A stretch of DNA of 64,000 bases from an uncultured Ectothiorhodospiraceae bacterium (GCA_947259765.1 CAMYNG010000009.1:1-64000); one strand, 5' to 3'. Shown: positions 7,901-16,776, counted from the first letter of the stretch. The notes: generated by a model not told the origin, from the sequence alone. Made by a program: numbers and translations.

Positions 7901-9178
7901 GTGAGTGAGTTACCCCTCAGTATTCTGGCTACCTTACTGGTAGTGCTAATCGTCCTGTCCGGATTCTTCTCCGGATCGGAAACCGGCCTCATGACCCTCA
8001 ATCGCTACCGGTTGCGCCATCTGGCCAAAACCAAGCGTCGGGGTGCAGCGCAGGCCCAACGCCTGCTGCAGAAGCCGGAGCGCCTGATTGGAATTATTCT
8101 GCTGGGCAACAATTTTGTTAACGTACTCGCCGCCCTGGTGGCCGGTGAGATCGGCTACCGACTGGGCGGGAATGCTGCCGTAGCCATCGCCGGCGGTGTG
8201 TTGACTTTGGTGCTGCTGATTTTTGCCGAAGTCACACCCAAAACAGTGGCCGCACTGCATCCGGAACGCCTGGCATTTCCCGCGGCGATGATTCTGGGTC
8301 CGCTGCTGCGTATACTCTGGCCCGTGGTCTGGCTGGTCAACCTGATTACTCGTGGCCTGTTTAAATTGTTGCGCATCTCTGTCGAGGATCAAAGTGCCCA
8401 TAGCCTCAGCAGCGAGGAGCTACGCATCGTCGTGAACGAAGCCGGTGCCCTGATCCCACAGCGCCACCAGAAGATGTTGGTGAGCATTCTCGACCTCGAG
8501 AAAGCCACCGTCGAAGATATCATGGTGCCGCGCAATGAAATCGCCGGGATTGATTTCGCTGACGACTGGTCACAGATAACGGAACAGATTGCCACCAGTA
8601 CCCACACGCGCCTGCCGGTGTACGAAGGTGATATCGATCACGTGCTGGGATTTGTACACCTGCGCGGCGCTATCCGTTTGTTTGACCAGCCGGATTCGGA
8701 TAAATCGGCGCTCAAGGCGTTGATTCGGGAAACCTACTTTGTTCCCGAAGGCACACCGCTAAACCAGCAGTTGTTGAATTTTCAACGTGAAAAAAGCCGT
8801 ATCGGCCTGGTCGTGGACGAGTACGGTGATATCCAGGGCCTGGTCACACTGGAAGACATCCTTGAAGAAATTGTCGGCGAGTTCACTACCGATCCGGCCG
8901 ATACGATCAAGGACGTGCACCGCCAGGAAGACGGCAGCTTTCTCATCGACGGCAGTATCACTATTCGGGATCTTAACCGCGCCCTGGAGTGGGAACTGCC
9001 CGCTGAGGGACCCAAAACGCTCAATGGCCGTATCCTCGAATACTTGGAGGACATCCCGGATCCGGGCACCAGCTTGATGCTGGAAGCTTATCCGCTGGAA
9101 ATCGTCCACACGACCAAAAACGCGGTGAAAACCGTACGCGTCGAAAAACAGTGGGCCCCACGCGCCCTGCTCAAGTAA
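7901..9178 (+). CDS. yfjD: CorC/HlyC-family membrane protein (DUF21, CBS pair, CorC_HlyC)
   Basis: It has 425 residues starting at GTG 7901. The N-terminal DUF21 domain contains several membrane segments and the conserved GFFSGSETGLMTLNRYRLRHLA. A cytosolic CBS pair follows (VEDIMVPRNEI... and IGLVVDEYGDIQGLVTLEDILEEIVGE segments), then a C-terminal CorC_HlyC domain (about residues 335-420). The family includes CNNM-like Mg2+ transport proteins; CBS pairs sense adenine nucleotides. Magnesium or cation transport is the inferred role. It is cotranscribed with ypjD. Confidence 0.88.
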   Translation: MSELPLSILATLLVVLIVLSGFFSGSETGLMTLNRYRLRHLAKTKRRGAAQAQRLLQKPERLIGIILLGNNFVNVLAALVAGEIGYRLGGNAAVAIAGGVLTLVLLIFAEVTPKTVAALHPERLAFPAAMILGPLLRILWPVVWLVNLITRGLFKLLRISVEDQSAHSLSSEELRIVVNEAGALIPQRHQKMLVSILDLEKATVEDIMVPRNEIAGIDFADDWSQITEQIATSTHTRLPVYEGDIDHVLGFVHLRGAIRLFDQPDSDKSALKALIRETYFVPEGTPLNQQLLNFQREKSRIGLVVDEYGDIQGLVTLEDILEEIVGEFTTDPADTIKDVHRQEDGSFLIDGSITIRDLNRALEWELPAEGPKTLNGRILEYLEDIPDPGTSLMLEAYPLEIVHTTKNAVKTVRVEKQWAPRALLK

Positions 9179-9234
9179 ACTTCGCCTAACGCGGCCAACT
9201 GTGAAGTTGTACAGCCGCATTAAATTCAGTCTAT

Positions 9235-9260
9235 AATCCTCAGATAATTCAGGATTTTTT
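9235..9260 (+). terminator. Weak hairpin with T-run after yfjD
   Basis: AATCCT (9235-9240) can pair with AGGATT (9251-9256), ending in TTTTTT (9255-9260). The stem is AT-rich and short. A TATAAT at 9232-9237 overlaps it and could instead be the -10 box of the FHA gene. The role is ambiguous: terminator for ypjD-yfjD, or leader of the next gene. Confidence 0.4.
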
Positions 9261-9271
9261 CGGAAGTATCG

Positions 9272-9943
9272 GTGTCCAAGCTTACTCTCACCTTCAAAGG
9301 CCGCGTGTTAAAGATGTTTCCCGTGTTACAGGGGAAAATGCTGGTGGGTCAATCGCCGGAATGCACGATCCACATTGATAGCCTGGCCCTGGAACCCCGA
9401 CACGCCGAGATCGAAACCTCCGTCGACCATAAATCAATCCTGCGCGATCTGGGCAGTGAAACAGGCACGTTCGTTAACCAAGATCGCATTACCGAGCACG
9501 TCCTCAAGGATGGTGACCTGATCCGCATTGGCAAACACACCCTGAGTTACGCCTTCGATGCCGCGGCGACGCTGGCGCAGGCTGAAGAGCCCTCTGAAGC
9601 ACCGGTATCAGAAGCGACCGATGCGGTAAACACCGCCGCTAGCGAAGACATCGCGGAAGAAATCGAAGCGGGTGACGGTCTACGCACGGCCTGGCTACAG
9701 ATCCTAAGTGGGCAGAACCTGGGTAAAACCCTGAGTCTGAGCCGATCTATTACCAATCTGGGCAAACCCGGGGTCGCCACCGCGGTAATTGCGCGTCGAA
9801 ACGACGGTTATTTCATTTCCCACCTGGAAGGAACGGTCGTTCCGCAAATCGGCGACCAGGAAATTGGTGAAGACAGTCGCAAACTGGACGATGGCGATTT
9901 GATCCAGATTGGCAACATTAAAATGCAGTTCTATTATGAATAA
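9272..9943 (+). CDS. FHA-domain protein with two FHA-like modules
   Basis: It has 223 residues, starting at GTG 9272 with GGAAG just upstream. The first FHA domain (about 1-95) shows LVGQSPECTIHIDSLALEPRHAEI and the loop TGTFVNQDRI. An acidic Ala/Glu linker (about 96-130) leads to a second, more degenerate FHA-like beta-sandwich (about 135-223). In domain 1 the usual Gly-Arg is Gly-Gln (residue 27) and the Ser before Arg-x-His is missing, so canonical phosphothreonine binding is doubtful, although Asn69 remains. It probably acts as a soluble adaptor. A PilZ gene follows within 40 bases. Confidence 0.82.
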   Translation: MSKLTLTFKGRVLKMFPVLQGKMLVGQSPECTIHIDSLALEPRHAEIETSVDHKSILRDLGSETGTFVNQDRITEHVLKDGDLIRIGKHTLSYAFDAAATLAQAEEPSEAPVSEATDAVNTAASEDIAEEIEAGDGLRTAWLQILSGQNLGKTLSLSRSITNLGKPGVATAVIARRNDGYFISHLEGTVVPQIGDQEIGEDSRKLDDGDLIQIGNIKMQFYYE

Positions 9944-9981
9944 AGTGTAGACAACGCGCTTCGCGCCTCTGGATGGTCGTA

Positions 9982-10374
9982 ATGAGTCAATCGTCCCCAA
10001 ATGAACAACGTCGCTTCACACGTATTCCGTTTGTAGCACAAACCCGCTTAAGCGACGCGAACGGCGCACACTGGGATTGTGACCTGGTAGACATCAGTCT
10101 GCATGGCGCCCTGGTCACCCGGCCGGCCGACTGGTCCGGTGAACCCCAGCAACACTTTGACCTCTCGTCTTCGTTATCCGACGATAATACGGTGATAGCT
10201 ATGGAAGTCAGCGTGGCACATGTCGAGGATGACCACATTGGTTTTGTTTGCGTGCACCTGGATCTCGACAGCGCGACGCATCTGCGACGACTTGTGGAGC
10301 TCAACCTCGGTGACGAAGCATTGCTGGAACGCGAACTGCTGGAATTGCTGGGTGAGGAAACGCCGAAACCTTAA
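9982..10374 (+). CDS. PilZ-domain protein, putative c-di-GMP receptor
   Basis: From the ATG at 9982 it has 130 residues; an in-frame ATG at 9973 is possible. It carries both parts of the c-di-GMP-binding PilZ signature: RRFTR (10-14) and DISLHG (37-42, D-x-S-x-x-G). The rest is a single PilZ barrel with an acidic helical tail (ALLERELLELLGEE), resembling the one-domain proteins that act as transcription, motility or secretion adaptors. It follows the FHA gene closely on the same strand and converges on radA. The output partner is unknown. Confidence 0.85.
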   Translation: MSQSSPNEQRRFTRIPFVAQTRLSDANGAHWDCDLVDISLHGALVTRPADWSGEPQQHFDLSSSLSDDNTVIAMEVSVAHVEDDHIGFVCVHLDLDSATHLRRLVELNLGDEALLERELLELLGEETPKP

Positions 10375-10423
10375 TCGGCTACCAAAATTGAAACCGGGCG
10401 CGCGCACTTGGTCACTTGAGTGA

Positions 10424-11791
10424 CTAGCCGGCAGCCAGGGCCTCGTCCAATCGACTCACCGGGATCACCTGCATTCCCTTAACGGTATGCTTGGGGGCAT
10501 TGGCCGACGGCACAATGGCCCGCTTAAAACCGTGCTTCGCCGCCTCCTGCAGTCGTTCCTGGCCGCTGCTCACCGGGCGTATCTCTCCGGCCAAACCCAC
10601 CTCTCCAAAAACCACCAGATCTTGCGCCAATGGCTGGTTGCGCAGGCTGGAAATGACGGCCAGCAGCACGGCCAGATCGGCTCCTGTCTCCGTCACGCGC
10701 ACCCCCCCCACTACATTGGCAAAAACATCCTGATCAAAACAAGCGACACCTGCATGCCGATGCAAAACAGCCAGCAACATTGCCAGGCGGTTAGCTTCCA
10801 AACCAAGTGTAACCCGGCGCGGATTACTCAATTGACTCTCGTCCACCAGAGCCTGAACTTCCACCAGCAACGGCCGGGTGCCCTCCAGGGTCACCATGAC
10901 GACACTACCGGGAACCGGTTCGGTGTGACGCGATAAAAAAATTGCCGATGGATTCGTTACGGCCTTCAGCCCCTTGTCGGTCATGGCAAACACGCCAAGT
11001 TCATTGACCGCGCCGAAACGATTTTTGATCGCGCGAACAACTCGATAGCGCTCGCCGCGTTCACCTTCGAAGTACAATACCGTATCCACCATGTGCTCAA
11101 GCACACGCGGCCCGGCAAGCGTTCCTTCTTTGGTAACGTGCCCAACCAGAAACAAGGCGGTTTGGGATTGTTTGGCAAAGCGCACGAGTTGCGCAGCACA
11201 CTCCCGCACCTGGGCCACCGAGCCGGGCGCCGATTGTAGTTGATCGGTAAATAACGTTTGAATTGAATCGATGATCATCAGGCCCGGTCGCTCGCGCACG
11301 GCAACTTCCAGAATCATTTCCAAACTGGTTTCTGACAACAGGCGTTCATCTCCCAGCGGCAAACCAAGCCGATGCGCACGCATACTAACCTGTTGCAATG
11401 ATTCCTCGCCGGTGACATACAAAGCGGGCAAACTCGCCTGCAGTTGCACCATGGCCTGCAGTAGCAAGGTTGATTTACCAATGCCAGGGTCACCACCAAT
11501 CAAAATAACCGACCCGGGAACCAGACCGCCGCCCAGCACGCGATCAAATTCATCGACACCGACGGTAACGCGTTGCACATCGTCGGGTTCAATTTCGTTA
11601 AGCAATCTAACCCGACCCGCGCCCTTGTCGCCGGCGTAACTATCGAAGCGCCGACTCCGTCCCGCGGCGGCCGCTACAGCAACCGTCTCGACCAGCGTGT
11701 TCCAGGCACCGCAGTCGCCGCACTGGCCGGCCCATTTTGGTGACTGGGCGCCGCAGGCAGAACAACTATAGAGTGATTTTGCTTTGGCCAT
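10424..11791 (-). CDS. radA: DNA repair protein RadA (Sms)
   Basis: RadA is a DnaB-like, RecA-related ATPase that promotes branch migration during recombinational repair. It has 455 residues, the typical length. The N-terminal zinc finger uses C10, C13, C24 and C27. Walker A is GGDPGIGKST (99-108) and the RadA-specific KNRFG motif is at 256-260. The C-terminal part is the Lon-protease-like domain (around GGVRVTETGADLAVLLAVISS), which lacks protease activity in the family. It is monocistronic as far as visible. Confidence 0.97.
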   Translation of the reverse strand: MAKAKSLYSCSACGAQSPKWAGQCGDCGAWNTLVETVAVAAAAGRSRRFDSYAGDKGAGRVRLLNEIEPDDVQRVTVGVDEFDRVLGGGLVPGSVILIGGDPGIGKSTLLLQAMVQLQASLPALYVTGEESLQQVSMRAHRLGLPLGDERLLSETSLEMILEVAVRERPGLMIIDSIQTLFTDQLQSAPGSVAQVRECAAQLVRFAKQSQTALFLVGHVTKEGTLAGPRVLEHMVDTVLYFEGERGERYRVVRAIKNRFGAVNELGVFAMTDKGLKAVTNPSAIFLSRHTEPVPGSVVMVTLEGTRPLLVEVQALVDESQLSNPRRVTLGLEANRLAMLLAVLHRHAGVACFDQDVFANVVGGVRVTETGADLAVLLAVISSLRNQPLAQDLVVFGEVGLAGEIRPVSSGQERLQEAAKHGFKRAIVPSANAPKHTVKGMQVIPVSRLDEALAAG

Positions 11792-11810
11792 GGCGAGTTA
11801 CAGAAAATTA

Positions 11811-12018
11811 ACCACAGAGGGCACCGGGTACGCAGAGAAAATGAATGTAAAGATACACCCGACACCGCTTGCCAGACAGTACGTCTGTCGCCGGGCCTCA
11901 TGCTGATTTTTGTAACATATAGCCATTTTGGTGATCGGTTTAACCATAAACTTTGTCTATCTTTCCCAAATGAATTTTTTGAATCTTTGTCTCTGTGTCC
12001 TCTGCGCACTCTGTGGCT
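11811..12018. repeat. CACAGAG-type inverted repeat, copy 2 (long loop)
   Basis: The left arm starts at 11811 (ACCACAGAGGGCACCGGG, then ACGCAGAG). The right arm at about 11986-12018 reads CTCTGTGTCCTCTGCGC followed by ACTCTGTGGCT. The arms are complementary in the same CACAGAG pattern as the other copies, but about 150 bases lie between them, with no gene. It separates radA from the ABM-domain gene. Confidence 0.6.
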
Positions 12019-12029
12019 AAAAATTTCGA

Positions 12030-12320
12030 TTACAAAAATATTCCACTATGTGCAACACCCTTTCTCGGTTCCGCCATCCAGTCCGCGACCGCTTCACGCC
12101 ATTGCAAATAGTGTTCAGTTTCCTTGTGGGCACGCGCATCGGCATCGGACTTGTACGCTTCGTAAAGTACAAAACTTGTTGGATCCGTTTCTTCCTGTAT
12201 AACATCAAATCGCAGGTTACCGGGTTCCTGAATCGAGGCCAGGTGGTTGGCTCGGGTTGCTTCGACAAAATCATCGAGATGTTCCAGTTTTACTTTTACG
12301 TACACCAGAGTAACGTGCAT
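12030..12320 (-). CDS. ABM-domain protein (antibiotic biosynthesis monooxygenase/LsrG-like)
   Basis: The 96-residue protein starts at ATG 12320 behind a strong AAGGAGGAG site. It has the ferredoxin-like ABM fold pattern: VTLVYVKVKLEHLDDFVEATRANH, then LRFDVIQEETDPTSFVLYEAYKS, and an HKETEHYLQWREAV helix. Family members are heme-degrading, quinol or autoinducer-processing (YgiN, LsrG) enzymes; the last two are nearest in size. The substrate cannot be read from the sequence. It lies between palindromic repeats downstream of alr. Confidence 0.8.
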   Translation of the reverse strand: MHVTLVYVKVKLEHLDDFVEATRANHLASIQEPGNLRFDVIQEETDPTSFVLYEAYKSDADARAHKETEHYLQWREAVADWMAEPRKGVAHSGIFL

Positions 12321-12392
12321 GTCTCCTCCTTGCTCACTCGTTCAATGGATTTAACATTCTGTTCAACTCCCCCCGTAACACGCCTGGAAAAT

Positions 12393-12461
12393 CGTCATTC
12401 CGGCGTAGGCCGGAATCCAGTGACCTATTTTCTGGATACCGGCATTCGCCGGTGTGATGCG
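12393..12461. repeat. CCGGAAT-type palindromic repeat
   Basis: CGTCATTCCGGCGTAGGCCG at 12393-12412 is matched by an imperfect inverted copy at about 12432-12461 (CTGGATACCGGCATTCGCCG, then GTGTGATGCG). Each arm also holds a small internal palindrome (CCGGC-GCCGG). It resembles the widespread CATTCCGGC...GCCGGAATCCAG interspersed palindromes of Proteobacteria. On the plus strand it ends in a T-run. Confidence 0.65.
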
Positions 12462-12537
12462 TTTTTTCGTTACTCCACCGAAATGTCTCGGGATGGTGGT
12501 TTAACTTTCTTACTCGTACCCAAAAACAAAACATCAA

Positions 12538-13617
12538 TTATCCTGAATAAACAAACTCCACGCGTTGAGTGATCCCACAGAGCAACTCATAGCCTATTGT
12601 CTGTGCATGCATGGCGATCTCTTCGACCGGCAAGCCGTTGCCCCACAAAATCACCTTGTCACCAATACGGGTATCGGGTTGAGTACGCAGGTCCACGCAG
12701 ATCATATCCATCGATACCGTGCCAACCAAAGGCACGCGTTGACCGTTAACCAGCACCGGGGTGCCATCGATTGCGTGGCGAGGATATCCATCACCGTAGC
12801 CTGCGGAAATAACCCCCACCGGCATATTCGAATCACACGTGTACCGTCCACCATAACCAATACGCGCACCTCGTGGCTGTGTATTGATCGCGACGATACG
12901 TGACTCAAATTGCATTACGGGGCGCAACCCCACATCGGCACCGTGTACGTCGCCAAACGGTGAAACACCGTACAACATGATCCCCGGACGAACCCAATCT
13001 GCGTGACTTTCCGGCCAACCGAGAATACCTGCAGAGTTGGCCACGCTGCATTCTGTATCCTGGCCTCTAACGGTCGAGTTAAATAAGGCCAGTTGCTCAA
13101 CGGTGCGCGCATCCTCGCGATCGTCGGCGTTGGCAAAGTGGCTCATCAATACCGGCGAATTCGCAACGTTGTCACAACCAACAAGACGTTTAAAAACCGA
13201 CTCGACTTTATCAACAGAAAAGCCGAGCCGATGCATACCGGTGTTGAATTTAAGCCAAACCTTCACCGGAGTTGCAAGCGTGGATTGTTCCAGCGATTCA
13301 AGCTGGCTCATGTGATGCACGACAAGTTGCAGATCGTGTTCGACCGCCAGCGACAACTGACTTGCTTCGCTTATTCCCTGCAAAACCAGCAAAGGTGTGT
13401 GTACCCCGCCTTGTCGTAACAAAAGCGCTTCCGCGACGGTTGCCACCGCAAGCATATCCGCACCGTCCAGTACGCGAGCAAGTTGCAGCATGCCATGACC
13501 ATAGGCATTGGCCTTGATCACGGCAACGATACGGGCAGTGGGAGCTTGCTTGCGAGCAACGCTAAGATTGTGTCGAACGGCGGACAGGTCGATCAGGGCA
13601 CGCGTAGCGCGTGTCAT
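12538..13617 (-). CDS. alr: Alanine racemase
   Basis: Alr is the PLP enzyme interconverting L- and D-alanine for peptidoglycan. It has 359 residues, as usual. The PLP lysine is K35 in AVIKANAYGHG; the second catalytic base Tyr255 lies in ARIGYGGRYT. The C-terminal beta-domain carries GTVSMDMICVDL. Its ATG overlaps the dnaB stop codon by four bases (ATGA), so the two are translationally coupled. Confidence 0.97.
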   Translation of the reverse strand: MTRATRALIDLSAVRHNLSVARKQAPTARIVAVIKANAYGHGMLQLARVLDGADMLAVATVAEALLLRQGGVHTPLLVLQGISEASQLSLAVEHDLQLVVHHMSQLESLEQSTLATPVKVWLKFNTGMHRLGFSVDKVESVFKRLVGCDNVANSPVLMSHFANADDREDARTVEQLALFNSTVRGQDTECSVANSAGILGWPESHADWVRPGIMLYGVSPFGDVHGADVGLRPVMQFESRIVAINTQPRGARIGYGGRYTCDSNMPVGVISAGYGDGYPRHAIDGTPVLVNGQRVPLVGTVSMDMICVDLRTQPDTRIGDKVILWGNGLPVEEIAMHAQTIGYELLCGITQRVEFVYSG

Positions 13618-15011
13618 GCAAGGCCCTCGTCATAGGGTACTTCGTGGCTATAGTTTTCAAAACGCGTATAGCGTCCAAGAAAGGTTAATCGCGTTTTACC
13701 GATGGGACCATTACGTTGCTTGGCGATGATGATTTCCGCGGTACCCTTATCGGGACTGTCTTCGTTATAGACTTCATCACGGTAAATAAACACAATCACG
13801 TCTGCATCCTGCTCGATAGCGCCGGACTCACGCAAATCGGACATAACCGGGCGCTTGTCCGGACGTTGTTCCAGACTTCGATTGAGCTGTGAGAGCGCCA
13901 CCACGGGTACACTGAGTTCCTTTGCCAGGGCCTTCAAGGACCGTGATATCTCGGAAATTTCGGTCGCACGGTTTTCCTTGGATCCCGATACCTGCATGAG
14001 CTGCAGATAATCGATTACAATCATGCCCAGACCATGCTCACGCTTGATTCGTCGCGCCCGTGAGCGCAGGTCGGTCGGCGTTAGCGCCGGCGTGTCGTCG
14101 ATCAAAATTGTTGCCTCTGCCAGGATACCCACGGCGGAGGTCAAACGCGGCCAATCGTCATCATCCAGCTTACCAGTGCGGATCTTGTGCTGATCAATTC
14201 GACCCAGCGACGACATCATGCGCATCGCCAGTTGTTCACCCGGCATTTCCATGCTAAAGACAGCAACCGGCTCTTTACTCTTGATTGCCGCGTTCTCAAC
14301 AATGTTCATGGCAAAAGAGGTTTTGCCCATGGAAGGTCGCCCAGCCACAATGACCAGATCTGCGGCCTGCAACCCGGACGTCTTTTCATCAAAATCGGTA
14401 AAGCCGGTGGGTACTCCTGTGTAAGGTGTATCCCGGTGGAACAGGGTATCGATCCGATCCACGGCCTTGACCAATAGATCCTTTATCTTGTTATAACCTT
14501 GCCGACCACGTGCGCCCTGTTCAGCAATTTCAAAAACAAGTTTTTCCGCGTTATCCAACAACTCTCTGCTGTCACGACCTTCCGGATTGTACGCACTGCT
14601 ACCAATTTCAGACGACACCCGCACCAGCTGGCGCAAAATGGAACGCTCGCGAACAATTTCCGCATAGGCCTTGATGTTTGCAGCAGTGGGCGTATTTTTC
14701 GAAAGCGCGGCGAGATAACTCAAGCCACCGATGTTTTCCAATTCGTTGTTTTTGCCCAGCCACTCGGAAATAGTTACGGCATCAAACGGCTGTTGTTGAT
14801 CAGCCAGGCTGGCAATGGCACGGTAGATGAGTCGATGATCGCGCCGATAGAAATCGTTTTCACTGATTACGTCCGCGACATTGTCCCAGGCGCTGTTGTC
14901 TATCATTAAACCACCAAGCACCGACTGCTCGGCCTCAACCGATTGCGGCGGAAGCTTCAGCGCTTCGCTGTCAGTGACAACGGCTTCAGATGGATAAACA
15001 ACTTCCGGCAT
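13614..15011 (-). CDS. dnaB: Replicative DNA helicase DnaB
   Basis: DnaB is the hexameric 5'-3' helicase that unwinds DNA at the fork and binds primase. It has 465 residues. The N-terminal DnaB domain begins with PPQSVEAEQSVLGGLM; the RecA-like domain has Walker A GRPSMGKTS (224-232) and Walker B IVIDYLQLM. The loop LSQLNRSLEQRPDKRPVMSD is typical. No intein is present. It lies downstream of the rplI operon on the same strand after a GC-rich hairpin, and overlaps alr by 4 bases. Confidence 0.98.
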   Translation of the reverse strand: MPEVVYPSEAVVTDSEALKLPPQSVEAEQSVLGGLMIDNSAWDNVADVISENDFYRRDHRLIYRAIASLADQQQPFDAVTISEWLGKNNELENIGGLSYLAALSKNTPTAANIKAYAEIVRERSILRQLVRVSSEIGSSAYNPEGRDSRELLDNAEKLVFEIAEQGARGRQGYNKIKDLLVKAVDRIDTLFHRDTPYTGVPTGFTDFDEKTSGLQAADLVIVAGRPSMGKTSFAMNIVENAAIKSKEPVAVFSMEMPGEQLAMRMMSSLGRIDQHKIRTGKLDDDDWPRLTSAVGILAEATILIDDTPALTPTDLRSRARRIKREHGLGMIVIDYLQLMQVSGSKENRATEISEISRSLKALAKELSVPVVALSQLNRSLEQRPDKRPVMSDLRESGAIEQDADVIVFIYRDEVYNEDSPDKGTAEIIIAKQRNGPIGKTRLTFLGRYTRFENYSHEVPYDEGLA

Positions 15012-15202
15012 TTATGATTTTGGTTTGCTTTGTGGATTTTAATTCGCTGCGGGAACCTTCCATGCAGCACGACCGGTCAACAGAGAATACCCAGCGCACA
15101 CTGCGCACGCAACCAAAACCGTTGCAGAATTTTGTTACGGCTTTCGATCAAAGAGTTACAGGGATAAATCAGAAAAGAAATGAACGAACAGGACTAAGTG
15201 AC

Positions 15203-15230
15203 GCACCGGGGCCGTATTCTTCCCCGGCGC
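15203..15230 (-). terminator. GC-rich hairpin after rplI
   Basis: On the minus strand GCGCCGGGG (15222-15230) pairs with CCCCGGTGC (15203-15211), with one G-T pair and a 10-base loop. It starts 8 bases after the rplI stop. No T-run follows, so termination may be partial, reducing readthrough into dnaB. Confidence 0.55.
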
Positions 15231-15237
15231 GCAACTT

Positions 15238-15687
15238 TTATTCGGCTTCGATAACCACCTGAATGGTCTCACTGACGTCCGAGTGAAAAATAACTTCCAG
15301 CGAGTACTCACCGATATGCCGCAGCGGGCCTTCGGGCATGGTCACTTCGCGCTTTTCCACTTCGGCACCGGCAGCGTTCAGGGCGTCGGCAACGTCGGCG
15401 GTGGAAACCGATCCAAATAGCTTGCCTTCATCCCCGGCTTTGCAACGCAAGGTTACCACACCCAGCTCGGCGACCTTGGTCGCTCGTGCTTGCGCGGCAG
15501 CAAGCTGTTCGGCAGCGGCTTTTTCAAGCTCGGCGCGCCGTGCTTCGAACTTTTCAATATTCACTGCCGTTGCCGGTACGGCCTTGCCACTCGGGATCAG
15601 GAAATTACGACCGTAACCGGGACGTACAGCAACTTTATCCCCCAGGTCACCCAGATTACTTACCTTTTCAAGAAGAATTACATCCAT
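15238..15687 (-). CDS. rplI: 50S ribosomal protein L9
   Basis: L9 is an elongated two-domain protein at the base of the L1 stalk that limits frameshifting. Its 149 residues match the family. The N-domain starts [32 protein letters not shown], split here by the conserved GYGRNFL loop. A long connecting helix ([20 protein letters not shown]) follows, then a C-domain with [12 protein letters not shown]. It is the last gene of rpsF-priB-rpsR-rplI, 17 bases after rpsR. Confidence 0.97.
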   Translation of the reverse strand: MDVILLEKVSNLGDLGDKVAVRPGYGRNFLIPSGKAVPATAVNIEKFEARRAELEKAAAEQLAAAQARATKVAELGVVTLRCKAGDEGKLFGSVSTADVADALNAAGAEVEKREVTMPEGPLRHIGEYSLEVIFHSDVSETIQVVIEAE

Positions 15688-15704
15688 CAGAATTTACCTC
15701 GGGA

Positions 15705-15932
15705 TCACTCGTGAGCGTCGGTATACGGCAACAGCGCCAGGTAACGCGCGCGCTTGATTGCCGTGGACAGCTGGCGTTGATAACGCGCCTTGGTTCCCGT
15801 GATCCGGCTGGGCACAATTTTGCCGCTCTCGGTAACGTAATTTTTCAAGGTGGCGAGATCCTTATAATCGATCTCTTTGATACCTTCAGCCGTAAAACGG
15901 CAATATTTTCTACGTCGAAAAAAACGTGACAT
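15705..15932 (-). CDS. rpsR: 30S ribosomal protein S18
   Basis: S18 forms a heterodimer with S6 on the 30S platform. It has 75 residues, beginning [13 protein letters not shown] as in Gammaproteobacteria. The conserved [19 protein letters not shown] and [20 protein letters not shown] segments are present. It is located between priB (12-base gap) and rplI in the standard order. Confidence 0.97.
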   Translation of the reverse strand: MSRFFRRRKYCRFTAEGIKEIDYKDLATLKNYVTESGKIVPSRITGTKARYQRQLSTAIKRARYLALLPYTDAHE

Positions 15933-15944
15933 GGTTCTGTTTCC

Positions 15945-16331
15945 TCACTGTTTGTGCTGCTCATCACTGCTGTTCGTGTTCAGCAAATCGAGCAACCGTG
16001 CGTGAATTACAATTCTGTATTCGCCCTGGCGATTGTCCGCGCGACTTAGAAATCCCGCTACCCGTACCCGGCTGCCTTCCTGCAGCTGCCGAACTACGTT
16101 CTGTAACTCAGTCCCGGCAACAACAACGTTAATCGTACACACCGCTTGCCGTTTTAAGCCGGCCTCCACTTGTTGCGATTCATGGCGCAGCGTGAAGCGA
16201 CTGATGGGGATACCTGCCGGATTTTCGCGTGTGTCCGGGCGCCGGGTCAGCAGACCTTCCAGTACAACGCGATTGTCATCCGACTCAGACTTCAGGCTTT
16301 TCCGCCTCGCTGTCGTCAGACTCGGCTTCAA
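15945..16331 (-). CDS. priB: Primosomal replication protein PriB, start disrupted
   Basis: PriB is a dimeric single-strand-binding OB-fold protein that stabilises PriA on DNA during replication restart. The body is clear: [27 protein letters not shown], and [17 protein letters not shown]. However, the frame has no ATG. The given start is a TTG at 16331, deep inside rpsF. A better-placed ATG at 16279, five bases after the rpsF stop, is one frame off: adding one base after ATGAC would give M-T-N-R-V-V-L, matching the E. coli N-terminus (MTNRLVL). I infer a one-base deletion, real or from assembly; the gene is otherwise intact. Confidence 0.85.
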   Translation of the reverse strand: MKPSLTTARRKSLKSESDDNRVVLEGLLTRRPDTRENPAGIPISRFTLRHESQQVEAGLKRQAVCTINVVVAGTELQNVVRQLQEGSRVRVAGFLSRADNRQGEYRIVIHARLLDLLNTNSSDEQHKQ

Positions 16332-16776
16332 CCGTCGCTTCTACTTCGGGCTCGGCTTCAGCCGCCGCTTCTACTTCGGGCTCTGCCTCGGCCTTCACGT
16401 CAGGCGTTGTTTCAGTGTCGGCAGCGACAGGGGCCGGTGCCTCGCTGCGCTCTTCCTTCTCGGATTTAACCAACGGCGATGGTTCCGTTACCGCGTGTTT
16501 GCAGCGCATGGCCATGTGGCGAATCACCGCATCATTAAACCGGAACGCGCTTTCCAGTTCGTCAAGCGCGGCCTGCTCACACTCCACATTCATAAGAATG
16601 TAGTGGGCCTTGTGAATCTTTTGGATAGGATAGGCAAGCTGGCGACGACCCCAGTCTTCCAAGCGATGGATCTTGCCATTGTGGCCTTCGATCATGGTGC
16701 GATAACGCTCGACCATGCCGCTAACCTGCTCGCTCTGGTCAGGATGGACCAGAAACACGATTTCATAGTGTCTCAT
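16285..16776 (-). CDS. rpsF: 30S ribosomal protein S6 with long acidic tail
   Basis: S6 binds S18 and 16S rRNA on the 30S platform. The start is the ATG at 16776 ([13 protein letters not shown]), with GGGAG five bases upstream; a GTG six bases earlier is less likely. The ferredoxin-like core ends near residue 100 ([13 protein letters not shown]). A tail of about 60 residues rich in Glu and Ala follows, containing two copies of a 10-residue repeat (PEVEAxxEAE). S6 tails in enteric bacteria receive added glutamates by RimK; this one is genomically encoded and acidic. It is the first gene of rpsF-priB-rpsR-rplI. Confidence 0.96.
   Translation of the reverse strand: MRHYEIVFLVHPDQSEQVSGMVERYRTMIEGHNGKIHRLEDWGRRQLAYPIQKIHKAHYILMNVECEQAALDELESAFRFNDAVIRHMAMRCKHAVTEPSPLVKSEKEERSEAPAPVAADTETTPDVKAEAEPEVEAAAEAEPEVEATVEAESDDSEAEKPEV
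16321..16380. repeat. Two tandem 30-bp units in the rpsF tail
   Basis: Positions 16321-16350 and 16351-16380 are direct repeats of 30 bp that differ at only a few bases (ACCGTCGC versus GCCGCCGC). They encode two copies of the acidic decapeptide PEVEA-x-x-EAE in the S6 C-terminal tail. Confidence 0.85.
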
